Positions 1-5,163 of a DNA stretch of 5,264 nt are shown piece by piece. Under the pieces are notes generated by a model. It was not told the DNA's origin. It saw nothing but the letters and a program-made list of their open reading frames with translations, and ran no database searches. The DNA comes from Hyphomicrobiaceae bacterium (GTDB taxonomy: Bacteria; Pseudomonadota; Alphaproteobacteria; Rhizobiales; Hyphomicrobiaceae). Position 1 is the stretch's first letter. The number at the start of each line of letters is the position of its first letter. The stretch spans positions 1-5,264 of the forward strand of contig JANYHP010000211.1 in NCBI GenBank assembly GCA_025359005.1, read 5' to 3'. A program made the translations under genes and the position numbers.

Positions 1-357
1 AATGTGCTGCCCGACCGGCTGCCGCAATATGTGGAATTGTCCGATGGGGGCGTCCGCAATGGCTTCACAGTCAAGATCCTGAACAAGCTGCATGAGCGGC
101 GGACGATGCACGTCTCGGTACGCGATTTGCCGGGCGCAAAAATCTCGGTGCTGGGGTTCGCCGACGGCACACCGGCGGATATCGTGATTGCAACCGACGA
201 CCTGCGCGAAATGCGCGTGTACGTGACGGTGCCGCCGCGGGAAATGAAGGTGCTGCAGGCGCCATCACAGCCCTTTTCCATCGTCATCACCGATCAGCAG
301 TCGGGAACGCAGACGACACGACATACGTTGTTCCAGTCGCCAGCCGCGAAACATTAA
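1..357 (+). CDS. ccoG: CcoG/FixG (RdxA) C-terminal domain, 5'-truncated by window edge
   Basis: This is the last 118 codons of CcoG, open to the window edge and ending at TAA 355-357. The whole protein is usually around 480-520 residues: a polytopic membrane protein with 4Fe-4S cluster motifs and a C-terminal immunoglobulin-like domain. In cbb3 oxidase assembly the family is reported to act as a cupric reductase that supplies Cu(I) to the assembly machinery. Only the C-terminal Ig-like domain is visible. The recognisable part is the stretch around LSDGGVRNGFTVKILNK near its start, matching the usual LSDG-RNG-T-KI-NK signature of this domain, followed by alternating beta-type segments. The ferredoxin and membrane parts lie upstream. 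A GTG at 4-6 lies inside the domain and is not a real start. ccoH begins 9 bases after the stop, which fits one transcript. The identity rests on the domain signature and the gene order. Confidence 0.9.
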   Translation, partial: NVLPDRLPQYVELSDGGVRNGFTVKILNKLHERRTMHVSVRDLPGAKISVLGFADGTPADIVIATDDLREMRVYVTVPPREMKVLQAPSQPFSIVITDQQSGTQTTRHTLFQSPAAKH

Positions 358-366
358 GAGGGCCTC

Positions 367-876
367 ATGTCGAGCGAACCGAAAACCGCAACCGCCACCA
401 CGCACGGGCTGGATGGGCGGCGCGTGTTGATGATGCTCGTCGGGTTTTTCGGCACCGTCTTCGCCGTCAACTTCTACTTCGCTTACGCCTCGATCAGCAC
501 CAACACCGGCCTCGTCGCCGAGGAGCCCTATGTCAAGGGGCTCGGCTACAACAAGCGGATCGCCGCGTCCGACCGGCAGGCGGGTCTGCATTGGACCGCC
601 GACCTCGGCGTCACGACGGCAGGCGCCGTGGACCTGATGTTGCGGGATGCGGCGGGCGAGCCGGTGCGTGGCCGCGTTGTCGCGCTCAACATCGGGCGGC
701 CGGCGACCGAGCGGTTCGACCGCGCGCTGGTGCTCGCCGAGGCCTATCCGGGCATCTATTCGGCGGCCACGTCGGGGCTCGAGCCGGGCAACTGGGTGGT
801 TGATGCCGAGGTGCGTTCGGCGCGTGGCGGCGAAACCGAGTTCCGGTTGAGGAGGCGGCTGTGGCTCAAACAATGA
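367..876 (+). CDS. ccoH: CcoH/FixH, cbb3 oxidase assembly membrane protein
   Basis: This 169-residue protein belongs to the FixH family, needed for assembly and stability of the cbb3 oxidase and thought to work with CcoI and the oxidase subunits. A short cytoplasmic N-terminus leads to one membrane segment at about residues 20-42 (LMMLVGFFGTVFAVNFYFAY core). A periplasmic domain follows, with the family pattern YVKGLGYN (55-62), RIAASDRQAGLHW, YPGIYSA (about 127-133) and the late LEPGNWVVDAEV strand. The single N-terminal anchor plus YxKGLxYN signature is typical of alphaproteobacterial FixH. The start is ATG 367, preceded by GAGGG at 358-362 (4-base spacing). The 3' end overlaps ccoI by 16 bases, so the ribosome-binding site of ccoI lies inside this gene. 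Its length is normal and nothing looks broken. Confidence 0.93.
   Translation: MSSEPKTATATTHGLDGRRVLMMLVGFFGTVFAVNFYFAYASISTNTGLVAEEPYVKGLGYNKRIAASDRQAGLHWTADLGVTTAGAVDLMLRDAAGEPVRGRVVALNIGRPATERFDRALVLAEAYPGIYSAATSGLEPGNWVVDAEVRSARGGETEFRLRRRLWLKQ
849..855 (+). promoter_or_regulatory. Strong Shine-Dalgarno deciding the GTG start of ccoI
   Basis: GAGGAGG lies inside the end of ccoH, 5 bases before GTG 861 and 17 bases before the in-frame ATG 873. ATG 873 would make a tidy ATGA overlap with the ccoH stop, but the spacing is too long for it. The site therefore favours GTG 861 as the ccoI start. Start choice is inferred from spacing only. Confidence 0.7.
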
Positions 877-3083
877 CGCTGTCGGTGGCGCGCGCAGGCA
901 GCGTTGTGCCACGGCCGAGTGCCAAGGGCGCGCTGGCGGCCACCACGCTGGCCGTCGAGAACATGCACTGCGGCAACTGCATGCGCACGGTGGAAACGAC
1001 GCTCGCGGCGCTGCCCGGCGTGGCGAGTGCGCGGGTCAACCTGTCGGCCAAGCGCGTCTCGATCTTGAGCGAGGGCCAGGGCGATGCTCCCGGGCGCGTC
1101 GAGCCGTTCATTGCCGCGTTGGCCGCGAAAGGCTTCAGGGCGACAGTGCTGGCCGACCCAGCGGCAGCCGTAGAAAAAAGCCAGGGCCAGTTCGATTATC
1201 TCAAGCGGCTGGGTGTCGCGGGCTTTGCCGCCGCCAACATCATGCTGCTGTCGGTATCGGTGTGGAGCGGCCACGGCAGCGATATGCCGGCGTCTCAACA
1301 AACGCTGTTTCATTGGCTCTCCGCGCTGATCGCGGTGCCGGCGGTGGCCTATGCGGGGCAGCCGTTTTTCTCATCCGCGCGGGCGGCGCTGGCGGCCGGC
1401 CGGCTCAACATGGATGTGCCCATTTCGCTCGGCGTGCTGCTGGCGACTGGGATGAGCCTGTTCCAGACCCTGCGCGGCAACGAGCAGGTTTATTTCGATG
1501 CGGCGGTGACGCTGTTGTTTTTCCTGCTGGCGGGGCGGGCGCTGGACCAGAGCGTGCGCGCGCGGGCAACGAGCGCGGCAGAGAACCTGCTGGGGCGCCG
1601 CGCCATCGCGGCGGCGGTGGTGGGCGCCGATGGAACCGTGCAGCGTGTGGCGGTGGCGGCGATCGAGCCGGGCATGCGGCTGCTGATTGCGGCGGGCGAG
1701 CAGATCCCGGTCGATGGGCGCTTGCTCGCGACGACGGCGTCGATCGACGAAAGCATCGTGACGGGCGAGAGCTTGCCGCGGCTGGCGATCAGTCGCGACG
1801 TCGTGCATGCGGGCACGATCGCGCTGACAGGGCCATTCGAAATCGAAGCGGTGGCCGCAGCCGACAATAGCCTCGTCGCCGGCATCGCGCGACTGATGCA
1901 GACGGCCGAGCAGGCGCGCGGCCGCTACGTACGGCTGGCAGACCGGGCCGCACGGCTCTATGCGCCGGCGGTGCACATTCTGGGCGCTGCCACGTTTGTC
2001 GGCTGGATGCTGGCCGGCGCCGGCTGGCATGGCGCGCTGACCAATGCGATTGCGGTGCTGATCATCACGTGTCCGTGCGCGCTGGCGCTGGCGGTGCCTG
2101 TGGTGCAGGTGGTCGCGACATCGCGACTGTTCAGGAGCGGCATTGTGCTCAAGTCGGCGGACGCCCTGGAGCGACTGGCTGAAATCGACACCGTGGTGCT
2201 CGACAAGACGGGCACGTTGACGCTCGGGCGGCCGGAGCTGCGTCCTGGCTCAGGCGTCGATGATACGGTGATCACGCGGGCGGCGGGGCTGGCGATCGGC
2301 AGCCGTCACCCTTATGCGCAGGCCATGGTGCGGGAAGCCGCCAAGCGCGGCTTGGCACCAGTGATGATGACGGATGTGCGCGAACAGCCTGGAGCAGGCG
2401 TGACCGCACTCTGCGAGGGCCGCGCGCAGCGGCTTGGTTCGGCCGCGTTCTGTGGCGTCGCCGATGGTTCTGCGGCCGACGGACAATCGCTGTATTATCG
2501 CGATGGCGCGGGCGCTGTCGTGGCGTTGCCGGTGGGCGATGCCTTGCGCTCGGACGCTTCGGCAGTCGTGGCCGCGTTGCAGGCCAAGGGCCTCGCGGTC
2601 GAACTCCTGTCGGGTGACACGGCGGCGGCGGTTGCGGGCATCGCCGAGGTGCTGCACATCGACACGTGGCAAGCGACGCAGCGCCCCGAGCAGAAGATTG
2701 CGCGGCTCGAGACCCTGAAGGCTGACGGCCGCCACACGCTGATGGTCGGCGACGGACTGAACGACGCGCCGGCTCTCGCGGCGGGGCATGCCTCTTTGTC
2801 GCCGTCGAGTGCCACCGATATCAGCCAGATGGCGGCGGATGCCGTGTTCCAGGGCGACCGGCTGAAGCCGATCCTGGCGTGCCTCGCGGTGGCCAAGGCA
2901 GCCCGGCGGCGGGCTCTGGAGAATTTCGCGATCGCCATCGGCTACAACGCGCTGTTCGTGCCGCTTGCCATGGCCGGCCGGGTGACGCCGCTGATCGCTG
3001 CGCTCGCTATGTCCGGGTCATCGATCGCGGTGACGCTGAATGCCCTGCGGATCAGTGGGGCCGAAACGGAGGGGTCGTCATGA
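861..3083 (+). CDS. ccoI: CcoI/FixI, P1B-type copper-exporting ATPase for cbb3 oxidase
   Basis: This is a 740-residue copper P1B-type ATPase. By family knowledge it moves Cu(I) from the cytoplasm across the inner membrane for the CuB site of CcoN. An N-terminal heavy-metal-associated domain spans about 28-95, with the MHCGNC site (Cys37, Cys40). Likely membrane segments are at about 113-135, 150-170, 183-203, 208-228, 367-388, 393-413 (CPC metal site, 404-406), 684-704 and 707-727. The actuator motif TGES is at 301-304. The phosphorylation motif DKTGT is at 448-452, with Asp448 the acceptor. The nucleotide-domain HP is at 483-484, with GAG at 511-513. The hinge GDGLND is at 630-635. Late-membrane YN (695-696) and MSGSS (717-721) fit Cu(I) specificity. 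All catalytic residues are present. The GTG start is preferred over ATG 873 because of Shine-Dalgarno spacing. It overlaps ccoH by 16 bases and ccoS by 4. The short single-CxxC N-terminus is the FixI type of alphaproteobacteria. Confidence 0.97.
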   Translation: MAQTMTLSVARAGSVVPRPSAKGALAATTLAVENMHCGNCMRTVETTLAALPGVASARVNLSAKRVSILSEGQGDAPGRVEPFIAALAAKGFRATVLADPAAAVEKSQGQFDYLKRLGVAGFAAANIMLLSVSVWSGHGSDMPASQQTLFHWLSALIAVPAVAYAGQPFFSSARAALAAGRLNMDVPISLGVLLATGMSLFQTLRGNEQVYFDAAVTLLFFLLAGRALDQSVRARATSAAENLLGRRAIAAAVVGADGTVQRVAVAAIEPGMRLLIAAGEQIPVDGRLLATTASIDESIVTGESLPRLAISRDVVHAGTIALTGPFEIEAVAAADNSLVAGIARLMQTAEQARGRYVRLADRAARLYAPAVHILGAATFVGWMLAGAGWHGALTNAIAVLIITCPCALALAVPVVQVVATSRLFRSGIVLKSADALERLAEIDTVVLDKTGTLTLGRPELRPGSGVDDTVITRAAGLAIGSRHPYAQAMVREAAKRGLAPVMMTDVREQPGAGVTALCEGRAQRLGSAAFCGVADGSAADGQSLYYRDGAGAVVALPVGDALRSDASAVVAALQAKGLAVELLSGDTAAAVAGIAEVLHIDTWQATQRPEQKIARLETLKADGRHTLMVGDGLNDAPALAAGHASLSPSSATDISQMAADAVFQGDRLKPILACLAVAKAARRRALENFAIAIGYNALFVPLAMAGRVTPLIAALAMSGSSIAVTLNALRISGAETEGSS

Positions 3084-3286
3084 CCGCGCTCGCCTGGCTC
3101 GTTCCCGTCGCACTCGCCCTCGGTGGCCTGGGGCTCGCCGCCTTCCTGTGGTCGCTCAAAAGCGGTCAATACGACGACCTGGAGGGGGCCGGGTGGCGCG
3201 CCCTCGACGACGAGGCGCGGCCAGTGGCGGTGCCCGTTCAAGGGCCGGGCGCGCTGCCTGTCGAGCAGCAAGCGGGGCGCCCATGA
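3080..3286 (+). CDS. ccoS: CcoS, cbb3 oxidase maturation protein
   Basis: This 68-residue protein is the small CcoS/FixS factor, required in Rhodobacter for cofactor (haem b and copper) incorporation into the cbb3 oxidase. It has a single N-terminal membrane segment at about residues 3-25. The family signature SLKSGQYDDLEG (about 25-36) follows at once, then GWRALDDE. The last 20 or so residues are a proline- and alanine-rich tail with no clear motif, probably cytoplasmic and variable. The start is ATG 3080, overlapping the ccoI stop as ATGA, with GGAGGGG at 3068-3074 (5-base spacing). Reading this frame from an upstream start inside ccoI would put unrelated residues before the membrane segment, so 3080 is chosen. 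Its stop overlaps the next gene as ATGA. Confidence 0.95.
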   Translation: MTALAWLVPVALALGGLGLAAFLWSLKSGQYDDLEGAGWRALDDEARPVAVPVQGPGALPVEQQAGRP

Positions 3287-4125
3287 CGATCGAGAAAACC
3301 ACCGGTGGAACTGGCGCGGGGAACGCCGGCTCGACACCGCCTTCGCAGGCGCAGGCGGGAGTTCTCCCGACGCCGCGACTGGTGCCCTTCGATGCGCCGT
3401 GGGCGTGGCTCGCCGCCGGTTGGCGCGATCTGTGGACACAGCCGGTGTTGAGCCTCGGCTATGGCGCAGCGTTTGCCGCCGCCGCCGCCGGGATTGCTTT
3501 GGGCCTCGCACAGATGGAGGTGCACGCCCTGTTCCTCGCGCTCGCGGGTGGGTTCATGCTGGTCGGGCCGTTGGCGGCAGGCGGCCTCTACGAGGTGAGC
3601 CGGCGGTTAGGCTTGGGGCAGAGCGTGTCGTTTTCGGATATGGTCCGCGCCGGCGTCGCCTCGCGCGGGCAGTTGCTGTTTTTCGGTGGGCTGCTGACGT
3701 TTGCATTCATGCTGTGGATACGCGTTGCGATTCTGCTGCTGGCGCTGTTTCTCGGCAGCACGGTGTTGCCGCCGCCGAGCCAGTTCATGCAGCTTTTGCT
3801 GTTCACGCCCTCGGGGCTCGGGCTCTTGATCGTCGGCTCGGTGGTTGGCGGTGCGATCGCCACAGCGATTTTCGCGCTGTCGGTCGTGGCGATACCCATG
3901 CTGCTCGACCGGCGCATCGACTTTGTCACCGCGGCGCTGTCGAGCGTGCAGGCCGTGCAACGAAATCCCAAACCGATGGCGCTGTGGGCGGGTCTGATCG
4001 CGGTGCTGATGGGCGCCGGCTTTGCAACGGCATTGGTGGGGCTGGTGTTCGCGTTTCCGCTGATCGGGCACGCAACGTGGCACGCCTACGTCGACTTGTT
4101 CGGCACGAGCGACAGCGGTGGATGA
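3283..4125 (+). CDS. DUF2189-type polytopic membrane protein coupled to ccoS
   Basis: This is a 280-residue membrane protein of the DUF2189 type, whose biochemical role is not established. A soluble Gly/Ser/Pro-rich N-terminus (1-33) precedes WLAAGWRDLW (about 42-51), which resembles the amphipathic entry motif of the family. Hydrophobic segments follow at about 55-75, 79-101, 130-158, 180-207 and 233-261. The family-like stretch GPLAAGGLYEVSRRLGLG is at about 95-112. Late motifs are AIPMLLDRRIDFVTAALSSV (203-222) and ATWHAYVDLF near the C-terminus. The start is ATG 3283, sharing ATGA with the ccoS stop. Only a weak GGGG lies upstream at 3274-3277, so translation probably depends on ribosomes finishing ccoS. 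An in-frame start at 3040 would read through ccoI and ccoS and is rejected. Operon position suggests a link to cbb3 oxidase assembly or membrane organisation, but that is inference from context. The family call rests on remembered motifs, not a search. Confidence 0.85.
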   Translation: MTIEKTTGGTGAGNAGSTPPSQAQAGVLPTPRLVPFDAPWAWLAAGWRDLWTQPVLSLGYGAAFAAAAAGIALGLAQMEVHALFLALAGGFMLVGPLAAGGLYEVSRRLGLGQSVSFSDMVRAGVASRGQLLFFGGLLTFAFMLWIRVAILLLALFLGSTVLPPPSQFMQLLLFTPSGLGLLIVGSVVGGAIATAIFALSVVAIPMLLDRRIDFVTAALSSVQAVQRNPKPMALWAGLIAVLMGAGFATALVGLVFAFPLIGHATWHAYVDLFGTSDSGG

Positions 4126-4140
4126 TGCGACGCTGTCGCA
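4126..4140 (+). terminator. Short hairpin directly after the operon, possible terminator
   Basis: A perfect 6-bp stem, TGCGAC with GTCGCA, encloses loop GCT and begins on the base after the TGA of the DUF2189 gene. No T-run follows (next bases CGTCTGTATCG). It may pause or protect the transcript end, or support Rho-dependent termination. It is not a canonical intrinsic terminator. Confidence 0.3.
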
Positions 4141-4262
4141 CGTCTGTATCGTATTCGCATCGCGCGCTTCTGGCTTCGCTGTCGCCACGCGACCCGAGAC
4201 GGGTTCCAAAGCGGTTGCGCCTTTTTGCACCCGTAAAACGGCGGAGCCTCAACCTTGTGCCT

Positions 4263-4285
4263 AACCGAGGGTGGTTCACCCGGTT
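4263..4285 (+). other. Bulged stem-loop
   Basis: AACC (4263-4266) pairs with GGTT (4282-4285), and GGGTG (4269-4273) pairs with CACCC (4277-4281), around loop GTT. A two-base GA bulge separates the two parts on the 5' side, giving 9 bp in all. No T-tract follows, so a terminator role is not supported. It is one of several stems in this non-coding stretch. Confidence 0.5.
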
Positions 4286-4338
4286 GCTCTCCGAGGCGAT
4301 GCCGAGGGGTTCGCAATCCGGACCGGCTCCAGCCCGCG

Positions 4339-4376
4339 CTTCTCACCGAGAGAAGGAGCATCGGTGCGTCCTTCTC
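4339..4376 (+). other. Two mutually exclusive hairpins sharing one strand
   Basis: CTTCTC (4339-4344) can pair with GAGAAG (4350-4355) around loop ACCGA. The same bases, as GAGAAGGA (4350-4357), can instead pair with TCCTTCTC (4369-4376). That second stem is extended by GCA (4358-4360) with TGC (4365-4367) around loop TCGG, leaving one bulged G at 4368. The second form (11 bp) looks stronger. Such a shared strand is the layout of an attenuator or switch, but no controlled gene is visible downstream and no direct T-run follows. Confidence 0.45.
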
Positions 4377-4410
4377 AACGACGGGTGTTTTGCGACAACG
4401 ACGTTACTTT

Positions 4411-4513
4411 ATACCCACGGTCAAAGCTATTGACCGTGGGTCTCTCTCTTTGAGTGCGCCTGCCGACACCGCTGCCCGCTTCGGGACTTCCAAGTGATCG
4501 CGCGGAGCCGGCC
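4411..4513 (+). repeat. Structured repeat, copy 1
   Basis: This is the first of two direct copies in the window; the other begins at 5164. The last part (4465-4513) matches 5215-5264 in 44 of 50 aligned columns with one gap. The hairpin at its start is conserved by paired changes. The middle (about 4441-4464) is diverged. Weak similarity may run back to about 4374, where CTC-AAC and a similar spacing to the hairpin occur in both copies. A second small hairpin, CCCG (4475-4478) with CGGG (4482-4485), occurs at the same place as a CTCC/GGGG stem in copy 2. It does not encode a recognisable peptide. Confidence 0.8.
4414..4440 (+). other. Perfect 11-bp hairpin of repeat copy 1, possible terminator
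   Basis: CCCACGGTCAA (4414-4424) and its exact reverse complement (4430-4440) enclose the 5-base loop AGCTA. A pyrimidine tract, TCTCTCTCTTT (4441-4451), follows, so this copy could end transcripts on the plus strand. Copy 2 keeps the hairpin but lacks any such tract, so termination is unlikely to be the conserved function. Confidence 0.65.
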
Positions 4514-4563
4514 GGCACGCACCGCCAGCGGCAGCATCAACCAGAAATTTTGACCGTCGGTGT

Positions 4564-4591
4564 TCCGTGTCTCAATGTCCGTGTTTCAATG
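4564..4591. repeat. 14-bp tandem duplication
   Basis: TCCGTGTCTCAATG (4564-4577) is followed directly by TCCGTGTTTCAATG (4578-4591), 13 of 14 bases identical. ACGGAGACA (4592-4600) follows, and parts of it are complementary to both units, so a hairpin can form with either. The role is unknown. It could be a replication-slippage product or a protein-binding iteron pair. Confidence 0.7.
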
Positions 4592-4677
4592 ACGGAGACA
4601 GCGGACGTGTTGGCGGCCTCGAAATCAACCTTACTTGCAACTTATGATGGCAATTGGCTGAGTGTTCGTGCACTGTT

Positions 4678-4741
4678 GGTCCACCGTACGGAGCCGGGGC
4701 GATCATGACGCCCGTGTCGACCGTGCGGGGCTGAGTGGACC
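4678..4741 (+). other. Compound stem-loop
   Basis: GGTCCAC (4678-4684) pairs perfectly with GTGGACC (4735-4741). Inside, GGGCG (4697-4701) pairs with CGCCC (4709-4713) around loop ATCATGA. A competing stem, GGGGCT (4727-4732) with AGCCCC (4752-4757), overlaps the outer stem's 3' side. This may be a separate RNA domain upstream of the larger structure at 4874-4973. I see no protein-coding use. Confidence 0.45.
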
Positions 4742-4808
4742 CGTGGATCAGAGCCCCATTGGCGAGGCGGACTCTTGCGCTCCCACGGCAAGTTAAGTGC
4801 AGCCCTTT

Positions 4809-4832
4809 TTGTGAGGGGTACGGCGCTCACAA
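4809..4832 (+). other. 7-bp hairpin after a T-run
   Basis: TTGTGAG (4809-4815) pairs with CTCACAA (4826-4832) around a 10-base loop. An alternative CGGC (4821-4824) with GCCG (4833-4836) shares bases with it. The T-run at 4806-4810 lies before the stem on the plus strand, and the minus strand has A after the stem, so this is not an intrinsic terminator in either direction. Confidence 0.4.
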
Positions 4833-4873
4833 GCCGCCAAGTCGCACGAATACAGCCACAAACACTCAGCACA

Positions 4874-4973
4874 CAGTGGAGCGGCCTTGGCCGAGAGGCC
4901 GGACATGATCAGGTCCGGCGTCCGCCCCAGCAACCGGCTGGGGCCGGTTAGTGCGGTCAGAGCCGCTCCACTG
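4874..4973 (+). ncRNA. Candidate structured RNA with 12-bp closing stem, class unknown
   Basis: A perfect 12-bp closing stem joins CAGTGGAGCGGC (4874-4885) to GCCGCTCCACTG (4962-4973). The enclosed 76 bases contain GGCC (4889-4892) with GGCC (4897-4900) around a GAGA (GNRA-type) tetraloop. Next comes GGAC (4901-4904) with GTCC (4913-4916) around a loop containing TGATCA. Then come two alternative 6-bp stems, CCCCAG/CTGGGG (4925-4930 with 4938-4943) and AACCGG/CCGGTT (4932-4937 with 4944-4949). Nested perfect stems and a tetraloop favour a folded plus-strand RNA with a multi-branch core. I compared it by eye with SRP RNA, RNase P RNA, tmRNA and the cobalamin and SAM riboswitches and found no fit. 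An omega-RNA/HEARO-like guide RNA of an IscB-type element is an untested possibility. No promoter is visible. In G+C-rich DNA some stems arise by chance, but a 12-bp perfect pair closing the set is unlikely to. Confidence 0.5.
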
Positions 4974-5008
4974 CCCGGCATTTGCGTTCGGCAGGTGTGT
5001 TGTAGAGG

Positions 5009-5030
5009 CCGCGCGAGATCAGTCGCGCGG
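5009..5030 (+). other. Strong 8-bp hairpin with GATCAG loop
   Basis: CCGCGCGA (5009-5016) pairs perfectly with TCGCGCGG (5023-5030) around loop GATCAG. The same six bases occur in the loop at 4907-4912. It lies 35 bases after the closing stem of the candidate RNA and could be a further domain of it. A weaker stem between them is CTGCC (4971-4975) with GGCAG (4990-4994), which competes with the closing stem. GAAAAG follows, not a T-tract. Confidence 0.55.
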
Positions 5031-5098
5031 GAAAAGCTCAGTGGGACAGCGCATTTCAGGAGCGGGCGGGATCTTTGACACATGCCAGCTGAGGCCTG

Positions 5099-5128
5099 GG
5101 CAGCCGAAACGTCGGCAGCCGAAAACTC
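5099..5128. repeat. 15-bp tandem duplication
   Basis: GGCAGCCGAAACGTC (5099-5113) is followed directly by GGCAGCCGAAAACTC (5114-5128), 13 of 15 bases identical. It sits just before repeat copy 2. The role is unknown. The frame-preserving length of 15 does not correspond to any recognised protein. Confidence 0.7.
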
Positions 5129-5163
5129 GAACACCGGTTGTCATCGTGTTTGACGCTGGTCTG

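Noticed and set aside
4308..4319. A T-arm-like GGTTCGCAATCC
   Set aside because: There is no matching acceptor stem, anticodon arm or D-arm at the right spacing, so it is not a tRNA.
3123..4433. A 436-codon plus-strand open frame across ccoI, ccoS and the DUF2189 gene
   Set aside because: It is Arg-rich, lacks family motifs, and runs out of frame through genes with clear domains. Such shadows are expected in G+C-rich DNA.
4420..4434. FNR/FixK-like half sites in the hairpin (GTCAA and TTGAC)
   Set aside because: The half sites are in the wrong order and have C in place of the T of TTGAT-N4-ATCAA. The oxygen-control site of this operon would lie upstream of the window.
4541..4560. CCAGAAATTTTGACC, resembling subterminal repeats of IS21-type elements, and also a half arm of the repeat hairpin
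   Set aside because: It occurs once, with no second copy, no inverted end and no istA/istB-like frame. The matching left arm of the hairpin is not present.
4454..4708. An 84-codon plus-strand frame, and a neighbouring 80-codon frame at 4255-4497
   Set aside because: Neither has a good ribosome-binding site or a recognisable motif. They cover repeat and hairpin sequence, and their codons do not look like those of the operon.
4910..4918. CAGGTCCGG, as in SRP RNA domain IV
   Set aside because: The GGAA tetraloop and following AGCAGCC are absent, and the bases instead form a simple hairpin with 4899-4904.
4965..4980. CCACTG-CCCGG, resembling the 3' end of a cobalamin riboswitch
   Set aside because: The upstream conserved blocks of that riboswitch are missing and the order does not fit.
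5075..5080. A perfect TTGACA -35-like hexamer
   Set aside because: No acceptable -10 hexamer lies 16-18 bases downstream (GGGCAG at 17), so I do not call a promoter.
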